Shown: positions 35,331 through 45,164 of the stretch, piece by piece | Numbering within the stretch: the first letter of the stretch is position 1 | How the letters are laid out: each line of letters opens with the position of its first letter | Notes under the pieces: model-generated | Told to the model about the DNA's origin: nothing | The model's input: only the letters and a program-made list of their open reading frames with translations | Databases searched by the model: none | Made by a program: the position numbers and the translations under genes | Assembly: GCF_037027585.1 (NCBI RefSeq) | Contig: NZ_JAXCLE010000016.1 | Location: forward strand, 23,114 to 87,113 | Reading direction: 5' to 3' | Source of the DNA: Solibacillus ferritrahens | Lineage (GTDB): Bacteria > Bacillota > Bacilli > Bacillales_A > Planococcaceae | Length of the DNA stretch: 64,000 nt

Positions 35331-36813
35331 ATGACTGAATATGTTTTAGAAATGAAAGGAATAACAAAAGAGTTTCCAAGCGTTAAGGCTCTGGACAATG
35401 TTACTTTTTCAGTGCGAAAAGGTGAAATCCATGCCTTATGTGGTGAAAATGGTGCAGGAAAGTCGACCTTGATGAAAGTATTAAGCGGCGTTTATCCGGC
35501 TGGCACATACAGTGGAAAAATTTTAATCAAAGGCAAAGAAGCAAGTTTCAAAAATATTAAAGAATCTCAAGATGCAGGAGTGGCAATTATTTATCAGGAG
35601 CTGGCATTGGTTGGTGAAATGACGATTGCTGAAAATTTATTTTTAGGACATGATTTAATGCGCTCGGCCGTTATTAATTGGAATGAAATTTATAAAAAGT
35701 CGATGGTAGCACTTGAAAAGGTTGGTTTAGATTTGGACCCACAAATGAAGGTATCCGAATTAACGGTAGGAAAGCAGCAACTTCTGGAAATTGCAAAAGC
35801 TCTGACGAAGGAAACGGATATTTTAATCTTAGATGAGCCAACAGCTGCTCTTACTTCGAAAACAAGGTGTAACATGCATATACATTTCGCACAAATTAGG
35901 AGAAGTAATGGAGCTGGCTGATTCTGTAACAATTTTACGTGATGGTCAGACAATCTCAACGAACTCCATCGAGTATCTCACTGAGGAAATGATCATTACA
36001 AAGATGGTAGGTCGTGAACTGACGGAGTTATTCCCTTATGAGGTGCATGAAATTAGTGATGATAATGTATTGCATGTAGAAAACTACACTTCATACAATA
36101 AATCAGGAAAAAAAGTTGTATCTAATATAAATTTCAATGTTAAAAAGGGTGAAATTGTAGGTTTTTCCGGCTTGATGGGAGCAGGTCGCTCAGAGCTGTT
36201 TATTAGTTTGTTTGGCGGAATGTCTGGTAAAAAAGAGGGTGCGGTCAAACTTAATAATAAAACCGTAACAATTAAATCACCAACAGATGCCATTAAAGAG
36301 GGATTTGCTTATGTATCGGAAGATCGTAAGCGATACGGTCTAGTACTAGGAATGGATATTGCAAAAAATACGACACTAATTGCATTAAACAAGGTGATGA
36401 AACTAAATGTGATTAGCCAAGCACTTGAAGTAAGAGTAGCAGAAGAGATTACAACTAAGATGAAATTAAAAGCACCTAATCTAGACATAGAGGTAGGAAA
36501 GCTAAGTGGCGGAAACCAGCAAAAGGTTGTTTTGAGTAAATGGATTATGAATAATCCAAAACTATTAATCTTAGATGAACCTACTAGAGGGATTGATGTT
36601 GGTGCTAAATATGAAATTTATAAAATTATGAATGAGCTTGTTCAACAAGGTGTTGGGATTGTACTAATTTCATCTGAGCTGCCCGAAGTTTTAGGAATGT
36701 CAGATCGAATTCTTGTTATGTGTGAAGGAGAAATTACGGGTGAATTTACAAGAGAAGAAGCAACTCAGGAAAAAGTAATGATGTGTGCAACTGGAGGGAA
36801 AAAACGTGATTAA
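35331..36813 (+). pseudogene. xylG: Xylose ABC transporter ATP-binding protein XylG, disrupted by a small deletion and frameshift
   Basis: The gene reads in two overlapping frames. Frame one (35331-35921) carries the first Walker A (GENGAGKSTLMKVLSG), the signature LTVGKQQ and Walker B LILDEPTAALT, then turns to unrelated sequence. Frame two resumes near 35857 with RKQGVTCIYISHKLGEV (H-loop) and runs through the second ATPase (LSGGNQQKVV, LLILDEPTRGIDVG) to 36813. In XylG relatives about 14 residues lie between these points. They are absent here and one base is left over, consistent with a deletion of about 41 nt. Unless this is a sequence error, the ATPase is inactive. Confidence 0.85.
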
Positions 36814-37960
36814 TGAACAGACAATCAAAAAAGAAAGTAAATTATCCTTCAAATTCGATTTACAATCCTATACCTTAATTCTTGCTTTAATTTTTATTGC
36901 TATTATTTTCACATTTTTTACTGGAGGGGAATTCTTATCTTCTCGTAATATTTCCAATTTATTTACCCAAATGTCGATCATAGCTGTACTTGCGGTAGGG
37001 ATGACATTGGTAATTGTGGCAGGACACATCGATTTATCGGTAGGTTCGATAGTAGGGGTTACAGGTGGAATTGCCGCAATGCTGCAAGTTTGGCAAGGAT
37101 GGAGTACACCAGTTGTTGTCCTCGCAGCAATTATAATTGGAGGTTTAATTGGATTATGGCAAGGATGGTGGGTTGCATACCGAGCAGTGCCAGCATTTAT
37201 TGTTACACTTGGCGGTATGTTAATATTCCGAGGGGTTTTAATCGGCTTATCGGATGGTCAAACGATTTCATCATTAAATCCAAGTTTTAAACAAATAGGG
37301 AACAGTTATTTACCATTTATACCAGGTTATATTATAGCTGCTATAGCCGTTATTTTAATGATAACTTTCACGGTAAATAGTCGTAGAAAGCGTAAGGAAA
37401 TGGGCTTATTATTATTGCCTTCTGTAATCGATTATGGAAAAGTGACAGTTTATTCTGTTGTTCTAGTAGTCATTACGTATATGTTGAATCGTTATTTAGG
37501 TATTCCTATCCCGTTTTTAATTGTAGTGGTAATTGCGCTTGTTTTCATGTTCATTACAACGAAAACAGCATTTGGACGTCGGATTTATGCAATTGGCGGC
37601 AACCCGGAAGCAGCAGCATTATCGGGAATAAATATTAAACGAAATACGCTATATGTATTCGTCAGCATGGGTGCTTTAGCAGGAGTAGCCGGTGTATTAT
37701 TAACAGCGCGTTTAAATGCAGCAACAGTATCTGCCGGGAACAGTTATGAACTTGATGCCATCGCAGCCTGTGTAATTGGCGGTACATCTCTAATGGGTGG
37801 TAAAGGGAAGATTTTTGGAGCAATTATAGGTGCACTAATTATGGCAAGTATTGATAACGGAATGTCGATGATGAATATCGGCGCATATTGGCAGTATATC
37901 GTAAAAGGTTTAATTTTGATTTTGGCGGTATGGGTTGACATCATTTCTAAAAACAAATAA
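36806..37960 (+). CDS. xylH: Xylose ABC transporter permease XylH
   Basis: 384 residues from GTG 36806, with GGAGGG 7 nt upstream and an 8-nt overlap with the end of xylG. It is a ribose/xylose-type (BPD_transp_2) permease with about ten membrane helices. GHIDLSVGSIVGVTGGIAA near the N-terminus and the EAA-like loop AIGGNPEAAALSGINIKR fit the family. It forms the membrane channel of XylFGH. Function depends on an ATPase, and its own partner xylG is damaged in this sequence. Confidence 0.87.
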   Translation: MINEQTIKKESKLSFKFDLQSYTLILALIFIAIIFTFFTGGEFLSSRNISNLFTQMSIIAVLAVGMTLVIVAGHIDLSVGSIVGVTGGIAAMLQVWQGWSTPVVVLAAIIIGGLIGLWQGWWVAYRAVPAFIVTLGGMLIFRGVLIGLSDGQTISSLNPSFKQIGNSYLPFIPGYIIAAIAVILMITFTVNSRRKRKEMGLLLLPSVIDYGKVTVYSVVLVVITYMLNRYLGIPIPFLIVVVIALVFMFITTKTAFGRRIYAIGGNPEAAALSGINIKRNTLYVFVSMGALAGVAGVLLTARLNAATVSAGNSYELDAIAACVIGGTSLMGGKGKIFGAIIGALIMASIDNGMSMMNIGAYWQYIVKGLILILAVWVDIISKNK

Positions 37961-37976
37961 ATCGGAGGAATATTAT

Positions 37977-39299
37977 ATGGCATATTTCAGCAATATCTCA
38001 GCAGTCAAGTATGAAGGACCAAAATCATCAAATGATTTAGCATTTAAATACTACAATCCAGAGGAAGTTGTAGGCGGGAAAACGATGGAGGAAACTTTAC
38101 GTTTTGGTGTAGCCTATTGGCATACTTTTACGTATGATGGGGGCGATCCATTTGGTGCAGGAAATATGGAGCGATCATGGGATAAGTTTTCCGGCATGGA
38201 CCTAGCAAAGGCACGTTTAGAAGCTTCATTTGAATTTTATGAAAAGTTAAATGTGCCATTTTTCTGCTTCCATGATGTAGACGTTGCACCAGAAGGCCAG
38301 TCATTGGCAGAAACGAATAAAAACCTGGATGAAATTATTGACATGATGGAAAAATACATGGCTACTTCTAAAACAAAGCTTCTTTGGAATACAGCCAATA
38401 TGTTTTCAAATCCACGCTTTGTCCATGGTGCTGCGACATCACCGAATGCAGATGCTTTTGCCTATTCGGCTGCGAAAGTGAAAAAGGGCTTGGAAGTAGC
38501 AAAGCGTTTAGGTGCTGAAAACTATGTCTTCTGGGGTGGTCGTGAAGGCTATGAAACACTGCTTAATACAAATATGAGGTTAGAACAAGATAATCTTGGT
38601 AAGTTCTTGAACATGGCGGTAGATTATGCAAAAGAAATTGGTTATGAAGGTCAATTCCTGATTGAACCAAAGCCAAAAGAGCCGACAAAACACCAATATG
38701 ACTTCGATGTAGCAACAGGGATTGGCTTCTTGCGTACGTACGGATTGGAAGATAAATTCAAATTCAATATAGAAGCAAACCATGCAACATTAGCAGGGCA
38801 TACATTTGAGCATGAGTTACATACAGCACGAATTAACGGCATGCTGGGCTCAGTGGATGCCAACCAGGGCGATATATTACTTGGCTGGGATACGGATGAA
38901 TTCCCTACAGACCTTTATACAAACACGTTAGCAATGTATGAAATTTTGAAAAATGGGGGCCTCGGAAAGGGCGGCTTGAACTTTGATGCAAAAGTACGAC
39001 GTGGATCATTTGAGCAAGATGATTTGTTTTATGCACATATTGCGGGAATGGACTCATTTGCAGTCGGACTGAAGGTTGCCCATAAGCTATTGGAAGATGG
39101 TGTGTTAGAAAACTTCGTAGATAATCGTTATAGCAGTTATAACGAAGGTATCGGCAAACAAATTGTTGATGGGACTGTCGGCTTCAAGCAGTTGGAAGAA
39201 TATGCTTTAGGGCTTGGGGAAGTTAAAAACAGCTCTGGTCGTACAGAGAAATTGAAAATGATTATAAATCAGTACATTTTAAATGCTATAGCTGAATAA
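37977..39299 (+). CDS. xylA: Xylose isomerase
   Basis: 440 residues from ATG 37977 (CGGAGG upstream). It has the group II xylose isomerase features: the catalytic His in CFHDVDVAPEG, the motif FWGGREGYETL, metal ligands in LIEPKPKEPTKHQYDFD, and NHATLAGHTFEHEL followed by GSVDANQGD. It converts D-xylose to D-xylulose with two divalent metal ions in the cytosol. It is the fourth gene of the operon and is followed by a terminator, with xylB beginning 89 nt later. Confidence 0.93.
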   Translation: MAYFSNISAVKYEGPKSSNDLAFKYYNPEEVVGGKTMEETLRFGVAYWHTFTYDGGDPFGAGNMERSWDKFSGMDLAKARLEASFEFYEKLNVPFFCFHDVDVAPEGQSLAETNKNLDEIIDMMEKYMATSKTKLLWNTANMFSNPRFVHGAATSPNADAFAYSAAKVKKGLEVAKRLGAENYVFWGGREGYETLLNTNMRLEQDNLGKFLNMAVDYAKEIGYEGQFLIEPKPKEPTKHQYDFDVATGIGFLRTYGLEDKFKFNIEANHATLAGHTFEHELHTARINGMLGSVDANQGDILLGWDTDEFPTDLYTNTLAMYEILKNGGLGKGGLNFDAKVRRGSFEQDDLFYAHIAGMDSFAVGLKVAHKLLEDGVLENFVDNRYSSYNEGIGKQIVDGTVGFKQLEEYALGLGEVKNSSGRTEKLKMIINQYILNAIAE

Positions 39300-39320
39300 T
39301 TGTTGTAAATAAGCTTTTTG

Positions 39321-39360
39321 AGGCTAGAGCAAAAGATTTATACTTTTGGTCTAGCCTTTT
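39321..39360 (+). terminator. Terminator or attenuator between xylA and xylB
   Basis: A stem AGGCTAGA-GCAAAAG (39321-39335) with CTTTTGG-TCTAGCCT (39343-39357), then TTTT. Readthrough may supply the downstream genes. Confidence 0.8.
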
Positions 39361-39387
39361 ATGCAGTATGAGGGTGGAGGCAGAAAT

Positions 39388-40884
39388 ATGAAGTACGTAA
39401 TCGGGATTGACCTAGGAACAAGCGCAGTAAAAGCACTGTTAATGAATGAGCAAGGAACCATTGTCGATGAAGCATCAAGAAGCTATCCGCTTGTTCATGA
39501 AAAGCCAAGTTACTCAGAGCAAAATCCAAATGATTGGGTGACTGGAACTAAAGCGGCAATTCAGGAAATTGTTAAACGGTTTACGGAAGATGTTTCTACT
39601 ATTGTAGGGATTAGTTATTCTGGTCAAATGCATGGATTGGTGCTACTTGATGAAAACAATGATGTTCTTCGACCTGCAATCTTATGGAATGATACACGGA
39701 CAACAGAGCAGTGTAAGCAAATTGTTGAACATGTTGGACAGGAGGAACTGCTGAGAATCACTAAAAATAATGCTCTGGAAGGCTTTACGTTACCGAAAAT
39801 TTTATGGGTAAAGGAATATGAACCGGAAATTTTTAATGCAGTAAAAACTTTTCTATTACCTAAGGATTATGTGCGTTTTGTAATGACTGGAAATTTGCAT
39901 ATGGATTATTCCGATGCGGCAGGCACATTATTACTGGATATAGAAGAGAGCGAATGGAGTCAGGAAATAGCTGCAGTGCTGGGAATTGATTTAACAATAT
40001 GTCCACCGCTTGTGTCATCGGCAACAGAAGTGGGGCAACTGACAGAGGAATTTGCTAAAAGCACAGGATTAACGACTGCAACTAAAATTTATGCTGGTGG
40101 TGCGGATAATGCATGTGGGGCAATTGGTTCTGGTGTTGCAGGCGATGGTAAAACAATGGTCAGTATCGGTACATCGGGAGTGCTATTATCATACGAGGAA
40201 TCCAATTCAAAGGATTTTGAAGGAAAGGTACACTACTTTAACCATGTTGTAGAAGATGCTTACTACACGATGGGAGTTACGTTGTCGGCGGGGCATTCCC
40301 TTAGCTGGTTTAAAGAGAGATTTGCGGAAGGGCAGTCTTATGATGAATTATTTACGGGGATTGATACAATTGCTCCCGGAAGTAACGGATTATTGTTTAC
40401 ACCGTATATTGTAGGTGAACGCACACCTTATGCAGATTCTACGATTCGTGGAAGCTATATTGGCATTGATGCGGCACATACGAAGCTACATTTTGCGCGG
40501 GCTGTGATGGAGGGAATCGTTTTTTCACTGCGTGATTCGTTAGAGATTTTCCGCACCTCGGGCAAAGATATTACCAAAATGGTTTCCATCGGCGGTGGCG
40601 CAAAAAGTCCAGTCTGGCTACAAATGCAGGCCGATATTTTTAATGTTACGGTGTATAAACTAAAAAACGAGCAAGGGCCAAGTATCGGTGCTTGTATGAT
40701 TGCAGCGGTAGGAGCGGATATTTACACAGATTTTGAAGAAGCTGTTCAGGCTTGTGTTCAAATAGAAGGGAAATTTGAACCGAACCCTGAAAATGTTGAA
40801 ATATACAATCAGCTATATGCAATATATCAACAGATTTACACTCAGACAAAAGCGTTAAATGAACAATTAAATCTATTTCGCTAG
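39388..40884 (+). CDS. xylB: Xylulokinase
   Basis: 498 residues from ATG 39388 (GGTGGAGG upstream). It is a FGGY kinase: IGIDLGTSAVKALLMNEQG binds phosphate, GISYSGQMHGLVLLDE holds the substrate-contact residues of XylB, and VSIGGGAKSPVWLQMQADI closes the nucleotide site. It phosphorylates D-xylulose to xylulose 5-phosphate for the pentose phosphate pathway. It lies 13 nt before the dehydrogenase gene, so these are co-transcribed. Confidence 0.92.
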   Translation: MKYVIGIDLGTSAVKALLMNEQGTIVDEASRSYPLVHEKPSYSEQNPNDWVTGTKAAIQEIVKRFTEDVSTIVGISYSGQMHGLVLLDENNDVLRPAILWNDTRTTEQCKQIVEHVGQEELLRITKNNALEGFTLPKILWVKEYEPEIFNAVKTFLLPKDYVRFVMTGNLHMDYSDAAGTLLLDIEESEWSQEIAAVLGIDLTICPPLVSSATEVGQLTEEFAKSTGLTTATKIYAGGADNACGAIGSGVAGDGKTMVSIGTSGVLLSYEESNSKDFEGKVHYFNHVVEDAYYTMGVTLSAGHSLSWFKERFAEGQSYDELFTGIDTIAPGSNGLLFTPYIVGERTPYADSTIRGSYIGIDAAHTKLHFARAVMEGIVFSLRDSLEIFRTSGKDITKMVSIGGGAKSPVWLQMQADIFNVTVYKLKNEQGPSIGACMIAAVGADIYTDFEEAVQACVQIEGKFEPNPENVEIYNQLYAIYQQIYTQTKALNEQLNLFR

Positions 40885-40897
40885 GGAGGAATTCACA

Positions 40898-41908
40898 ATG
40901 AATGCAGTAAAATGGGGAATTTTAAGTACAGCAAATATTGCGCAAACGCAATTGATTCCAGCTATAAGACGTGCTGAAAATGCGGAAGTCATTGCGATTG
41001 CCAGTCGTGGCCCAAAGGTACATGCGATCGCTGAAAACTTAGGGATCAAAAGAGCTTACGAGAGTTATGAAGAATTATTAAATGATCAAGAGGTAGAAGT
41101 GATTTATATTCCGCTCCCAAATAATTTACATAAAGAGTGGGTCATTAAAGCAGCAAAGGCAGGAAAGCACATTTTATGTGAAAAACCTGCTGCATTAAAC
41201 GAAGCTGAGCTAGAAGAAATGATTACAGTTTGTAATGAAGAGAATGTACAGTTTATGGAAGCGTTTATGTACCAATTTCATCCACAGCATATGCGAGTGA
41301 AAGAAGTTATTGATTCTGGAGAAATTGGTGAGGTAAAACTTTTTAAATCAAGTCACTCATTTTATTTAACAGACAGTAAAGGTGACATCCGCATGGACGC
41401 AGAAAAGGGTGGGGGTGCCATTTGGGATGTGGGCTGCTATTCCGTTCATGCAATGCAATTGATTTTGGGGAAAGAAGTTAAGTCACTTTCATTTAAAAGG
41501 ATTATAGATTCAAAAACAACTGTTGATGTTTCTGCTTTTGGAATAGTCGAGCTGGAAAATGGAATCCATGGCATGATCGATTGTAGTTTTGATATGACAG
41601 AACGAAATGAATATGAAATAGTTGGGACGAAGGGAACGGTAAAAGTTAAGAATGCATTTAGACCAGACCGTCTAAGCGGGAATGGACAAATTACTATTAA
41701 CACTTTAACAACAGAACGTATCGAACAAACCGGCGGAGACATATACAAGCAAGAGGTTGAATACTTCTCCGATGCTGTACGTACTAATGGAGACCTGACA
41801 GTACAGCATAATTATTCACGCAAAAATGTGGGGGTTTTGCATGCGATTCAGCAATCGGTAATCACAAATCAACAAATCGTATTAGCCGATTACGTTTGCA
41901 ATGATTGA
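40898..41908 (+). CDS. Gfo/Idh/MocA family dehydrogenase in the xylose operon
   Basis: 336 residues. The Rossmann start is KWGILSTANIAQTQLIPAI, the signature is LCEKPAALNEAEL, and the C-terminal domain includes GGGAIWDVGCYSVHAMQLI, where the catalytic region lies. The layout is that of the dihydrodiol/D-xylose 1-dehydrogenase (NADP+) branch. It could oxidise xylose or a related pentose derivative. GGGAGGAA is the ribosome binding site. Its 3' end overlaps the epimerase gene by 8 nt. The substrate is inferred from the operon only. Confidence 0.78.
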   Translation: MNAVKWGILSTANIAQTQLIPAIRRAENAEVIAIASRGPKVHAIAENLGIKRAYESYEELLNDQEVEVIYIPLPNNLHKEWVIKAAKAGKHILCEKPAALNEAELEEMITVCNEENVQFMEAFMYQFHPQHMRVKEVIDSGEIGEVKLFKSSHSFYLTDSKGDIRMDAEKGGGAIWDVGCYSVHAMQLILGKEVKSLSFKRIIDSKTTVDVSAFGIVELENGIHGMIDCSFDMTERNEYEIVGTKGTVKVKNAFRPDRLSGNGQITINTLTTERIEQTGGDIYKQEVEYFSDAVRTNGDLTVQHNYSRKNVGVLHAIQQSVITNQQIVLADYVCND

Positions 41909-42929
41909 AGTTAGACCTTTTGGACAAATAAACAAGCATCCCGTTTATGAAGTTATTTTAACGAATGCAAATGGAATGTATGTAAGCAGTTGTACATTAG
42001 GGTGTATTATAACGGCAATCGCTACCCCCGATTCTAAAGGAATAATTGAGAATGTTGTTTGTTCATTTGATACGGCAGAAAAATATAAACAATATCCGCA
42101 GTTTTTTGGTGCTGCGATTGGACCTTTTGCAGGCCGTCTTGAAGATGCTACTTTAGAAATCAATGGAGTTTCTTTTCAAGCGAGGGCAAATGAGGGACAG
42201 CATTTACTGCACGGCGGAAATGACGGTTTTCACAATCAGCTGTGGCAATTTGAAACAGGTGTTTCCTCACGTGGACAATTTGTAAAATACTTTCTTAATT
42301 TCGAATCCGTTGATTTTCCTGGAAAGTTAAATATGTCTATTACCTATACATTAACAGCCGGTAATGAGCTAATCATTTCTTATGAAGGTATAAGTGATAC
42401 AGACACGATTTTAAACTGTACAAATCATAGTTACTTTAATTTAAGTGGAAATTTAAAGCGTACGATTGAAGAGCATGCTTTAAATTTTTCCAGTAGAGGA
42501 ATGCTTTATATTGATGAGCGGGGGTTACCGTTGGGCAATATAGAAAATGTAGTTGGAACAATATTAGATTTTAATGATAAGAAATATTTGAAGGAAGTCA
42601 TTGGGAGTAACTCTACGCAAGTCAAATTGGCGAGCGGAGGCATAGATCATCCATTTCTATTAGAAAAAAATGAAATTGAATTATCGGAGGAAGAAAGTGG
42701 CCGCAAACTTACAATCATAACGGATGAACAAGCTTTAGTTGTATATACGGGCAGTAAAATCAGCAGTGGGTACTCATTTAAAGAAGCGCCCGCACAAAAT
42801 TTTTTAGGTATTTGTTTAGAAGTACAAAATGTTCCAAATAGCGTGAAATATAAACATTTACCAAGTTCTATAATAAAAAAAGGAATTCCTTACCATCATG
42901 AAACAATCTACAGATTTACAAATCTATAA
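41901..42929 (+). CDS. Aldose 1-epimerase (mutarotase)
   Basis: 342 residues of the GalM family. GPFAGRLEDATLEINGVSFQ gives the substrate Arg, HLLHGGNDGFHNQLW the first catalytic His, NCTNHSYFNLSG the second, and the C-terminal Glu lies in CLEVQNVPN. It interconverts alpha and beta anomers of the sugar, which helps feed xylose isomerase with the preferred anomer. It is coupled by overlap to the dehydrogenase and is the last gene of the xylose operon, ending at a bidirectional terminator. Confidence 0.88.
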   Translation: MIEVRPFGQINKHPVYEVILTNANGMYVSSCTLGCIITAIATPDSKGIIENVVCSFDTAEKYKQYPQFFGAAIGPFAGRLEDATLEINGVSFQARANEGQHLLHGGNDGFHNQLWQFETGVSSRGQFVKYFLNFESVDFPGKLNMSITYTLTAGNELIISYEGISDTDTILNCTNHSYFNLSGNLKRTIEEHALNFSSRGMLYIDERGLPLGNIENVVGTILDFNDKKYLKEVIGSNSTQVKLASGGIDHPFLLEKNEIELSEEESGRKLTIITDEQALVVYTGSKISSGYSFKEAPAQNFLGICLEVQNVPNSVKYKHLPSSIIKKGIPYHHETIYRFTNL

Positions 42930-42951
42930 TAAATATGTCGCAGAATAGAAG

Positions 42952-42986
42952 AAGCACCATTCGATTATAAAACGAATGGTGCTTTT
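42952..42986. terminator. Bidirectional terminator
   Basis: A perfect 12-bp stem, AAGCACCATTCG (42952-42963) with CGAATGGTGCTT (42973-42984), followed by TT. It ends the xylose operon and the convergent pbuE gene. Confidence 0.88.
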
Positions 42987-42990
42987 AACT

Positions 42991-44184
42991 TTATATATTC
43001 GAATGATGGGCAGCCGAAGTAGAAACTTTTTCTTCTCTTTCGTTTGTTTTTCTCGTTAAAGAAAAGACTGCACATGCTAAAGCAACTAGTACAAGTGCGC
43101 CACCATACCAAGCTGCGTGAGAAATTGAATTGGTTTGATTTAAAACAATACCACCAAATCCTGAACCCATTGAAATACCGATTTGTAATGCTGAATTGTT
43201 AAAGCTTTGTTGAATATCCGAAGTAGCTGGATCTGTTTGAATCAGGTAACTTTGCTGAGGTGGAGATAGACTCCAACTTAATGCACCCCAAATCATCATA
43301 ACCGGTATAAATACAATAAGTGAAAAGGTCATGAATGGCAGCAGGAACAGCACGACAGCAAACGAAATGATGACAATAATAATACTTTTAGGGGCACCAA
43401 TCTTATCTGAAAGTGTGCCTCCAAATGCGCCACCACTCACTGCAGCAATCCCGAATAATAGATAACAAAGACTGATCCAGCTTGAACTCAGATTAAGCTC
43501 TGTTTCCAAAAATGGAGTGAAGTACGCATATATTGTATAATGTCCTGCCAGCATAAACATCGTGGCAAGATGGGCCGTACCAATTTTGGAGCTGGTAACT
43601 GCCTTTAATTGTTGTGAAAGTGGAACGGCCATTTCACCAGGAATGCGCTCTAAATAAATAGAAATCAGGATAAAAGAGCCTATCGATAATATGGCAATCC
43701 CTAGGAAAATAACACGCCAACCGAAATAATCGGAAATTAAAATTCCAAGTGGTACACCTAATACAAGCGACGAACTAATACCCATATAAATAAGACCTAG
43801 CGCCTTTGCTCGATGTGTCGGTGCAACAACTTTTGCAGCGATTATTAAAGAGAGCACAGTGATCAGTGATGTACTCATGGCACTTAAAACACGGGCAAAC
43901 ATCATAAAGGTGAAGTCCGTACTGAAATAAGTCATGATATTACTGATGAAAAATATAAACAACGAAATAAGGTATAACTTTTTCCGTTCGACCTTACTCG
44001 TTAAAACTAATAGCACTGGACCGGCAATCGCATAAATAAGGGCAAATACCGTAATTAGCTGCCCGGCCGAGCTTATTGAAATATTCAAATCCGTTGCAAT
44101 AATTGGAAGAATACCGCCAACGATTAATTCAACCAAACCTACAGCAACAGTTGATAATGCGAGTATAATAACTTTGAAATTCAT
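42991..44184 (-). CDS. pbuE: Purine efflux pump PbuE-like MFS transporter
   Basis: 397 residues with about twelve membrane helices of the DHA1 drug:H+ antiporter type (VGLVELIVGGILPIIATDL near the start; ALGLIYMGISSSLVLGVPLG in helix 5). Sequence alone would suggest a generic AraJ-like exporter. The adenine riboswitch in its leader matches the one before B. subtilis pbuE (ydhL), which exports adenine, hypoxanthine and base analogues. High adenine would therefore turn expression on. AAGGATG lies just before the ATG. Confidence 0.85.
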   Translation of the reverse strand: MNFKVIILALSTVAVGLVELIVGGILPIIATDLNISISSAGQLITVFALIYAIAGPVLLVLTSKVERKKLYLISLFIFFISNIMTYFSTDFTFMMFARVLSAMSTSLITVLSLIIAAKVVAPTHRAKALGLIYMGISSSLVLGVPLGILISDYFGWRVIFLGIAILSIGSFILISIYLERIPGEMAVPLSQQLKAVTSSKIGTAHLATMFMLAGHYTIYAYFTPFLETELNLSSSWISLCYLLFGIAAVSGGAFGGTLSDKIGAPKSIIIVIISFAVVLFLLPFMTFSLIVFIPVMMIWGALSWSLSPPQQSYLIQTDPATSDIQQSFNNSALQIGISMGSGFGGIVLNQTNSISHAAWYGGALVLVALACAVFSLTRKTNEREEKVSTSAAHHSNI

Positions 44185-44224
44185 AATCTGCTATACATCC
44201 TTTCTGATGAAAAATTTAGAAAAT

Positions 44225-44327
44225 AAAAAAATCCTGATTACAAAAAATGAGATTAATCATTTTCTGTAATCAGGATTTTAAGGTTCCTGGTAGAGACCCT
44301 CAAGCCGTATCCTTGAGGTTATACAGT
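44225..44327 (-). promoter_or_regulatory. Adenine riboswitch with terminator
   Basis: On the minus strand, TATAACCTCAAGGATACGG, then GGTCTCTACCAGGAACC and AAAATCCTGATTAC give the purine aptamer (44263-44327). The specificity base is T (in GATTAC), which selects adenine; guanine types have C. A 12-bp terminator (44265-44276 with 44231-44242) and T tract share bases with the aptamer's 3' side, so adenine binding permits read-through into pbuE. Confidence 0.93.
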
Positions 44328-44370
44328 ACTATATTACTATATTGTTGTGTAATAAAACGAGCACTTGAAT

Positions 44371-44399
44371 AGTTTACTAGCTTTCATTTGATTTATCAA
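44371..44399 (-). promoter_or_regulatory. Promoter of pbuE
   Basis: Minus-strand TTGATA (44394-44399) and TAAACT (44371-44376) are separated by 17 bp and lie about 44 bp upstream of the riboswitch. Confidence 0.6.
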
Positions 44400-44476
44400 G
44401 TTTTTTAATTTTGATTTAACAGGGAGGGAAATAAATAAGTTTGTAACGTTTATTTCACGCTCCGCTATAAGTAAAG

Positions 44477-45091
44477 CTATATTTTCCTATTTTCTTCATA
44501 ATGACACGGCAGAGGAAGTCTCCAATTGTAGTGAATTGCTGACAAACGTATTGCAACTACAACCAGAACGATTAGTGTGAGTGCGAGAGGGGAGCTCAAG
44601 CCAAGCCAAATAGAGATGGCACATAAAATAGTTAATATCGCATGAATTTCTTCCTTCAATGCAAGCGGTTTTCTACCAGCAATCACATCCCGCATTACCC
44701 CGCCGCCTACTCCTGTAAATAGGGCGGCCAAAATCATCACATCTAAATCATTGGAATAAACTTCACTTGCTAGCATGGCACCTTGAAGGGCAAAAGAAGC
44801 AAGACCAATTGAATCGAAAAACATTCCCCATCTTCTCCAATGGTCAGTCCATTTTAGTGGAATTAACACGATGATGATTAATGTTATGAACACTGTTAAA
44901 ATAGTGGATTGCTCCCACAGTTCAGTAGCAGGAATCCCTATAATTACATTTCGAATCAGCCCTCCTCCAAAAGCTGTAATAAAACCTAAAGCAAATACAC
45001 CTATAAATGAAAATCTCGCTTCAAGAGCGACAAATGCTCCCGTTGCTGCATATGAAATAATCCCGATAAAATGAAGAACAACCCATGACAT
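44477..45091 (-). CDS. TRIC-type (UPF0126/YicG) membrane channel protein
   Basis: 204 residues from ATG 45091; AAAGGGGG lies about 10 nt upstream. The frame is open to 45229, but that part covers a strong terminator and is unlikely to be translated. It has two repeats of three helices, each with a glycine-rich kink: GFITAFGGGLIRNVIIG and LFTGVGGGVMRDVIAG. These are the signatures of prokaryotic trimeric intracellular cation (TRIC) channels, which conduct K+. The leader hairpin suggests regulated transcription. It precedes pbuE on the same strand but is separated by that gene's own promoter. Confidence 0.83.
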   Translation of the reverse strand: MSWVVLHFIGIISYAATGAFVALEARFSFIGVFALGFITAFGGGLIRNVIIGIPATELWEQSTILTVFITLIIIVLIPLKWTDHWRRWGMFFDSIGLASFALQGAMLASEVYSNDLDVMILAALFTGVGGGVMRDVIAGRKPLALKEEIHAILTILCAISIWLGLSSPLALTLIVLVVVAIRLSAIHYNWRLPLPCHYEENRKI

Positions 45092-45108
45092 CCTTTTATA
45101 ACCCCCTT

Positions 45109-45164
45109 TAAAATACAAAAAACTCCACCACAAGACGTCTTTTAAAAAGACCTTGTAGTGGAGT
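45109..45164 (-). terminator. Attenuator-like terminator in the leader of the TRIC gene
   Basis: On the minus strand a 13-bp stem (45152-45164 with 45122-45134, one G-U pair) is extended by GTCTTT/AAAGAC pairing and followed by TTTTTTG. The T tract ends about 18 nt before the ATG, so the hairpin is in the 5' untranslated region rather than after a gene. Confidence 0.75.

Noticed and set aside
35833..35921. Programmed frameshift to explain the two xylG frames
   Set aside because: About 14 conserved residues are also missing at the junction, which slippage alone cannot explain; a deletion fits better.
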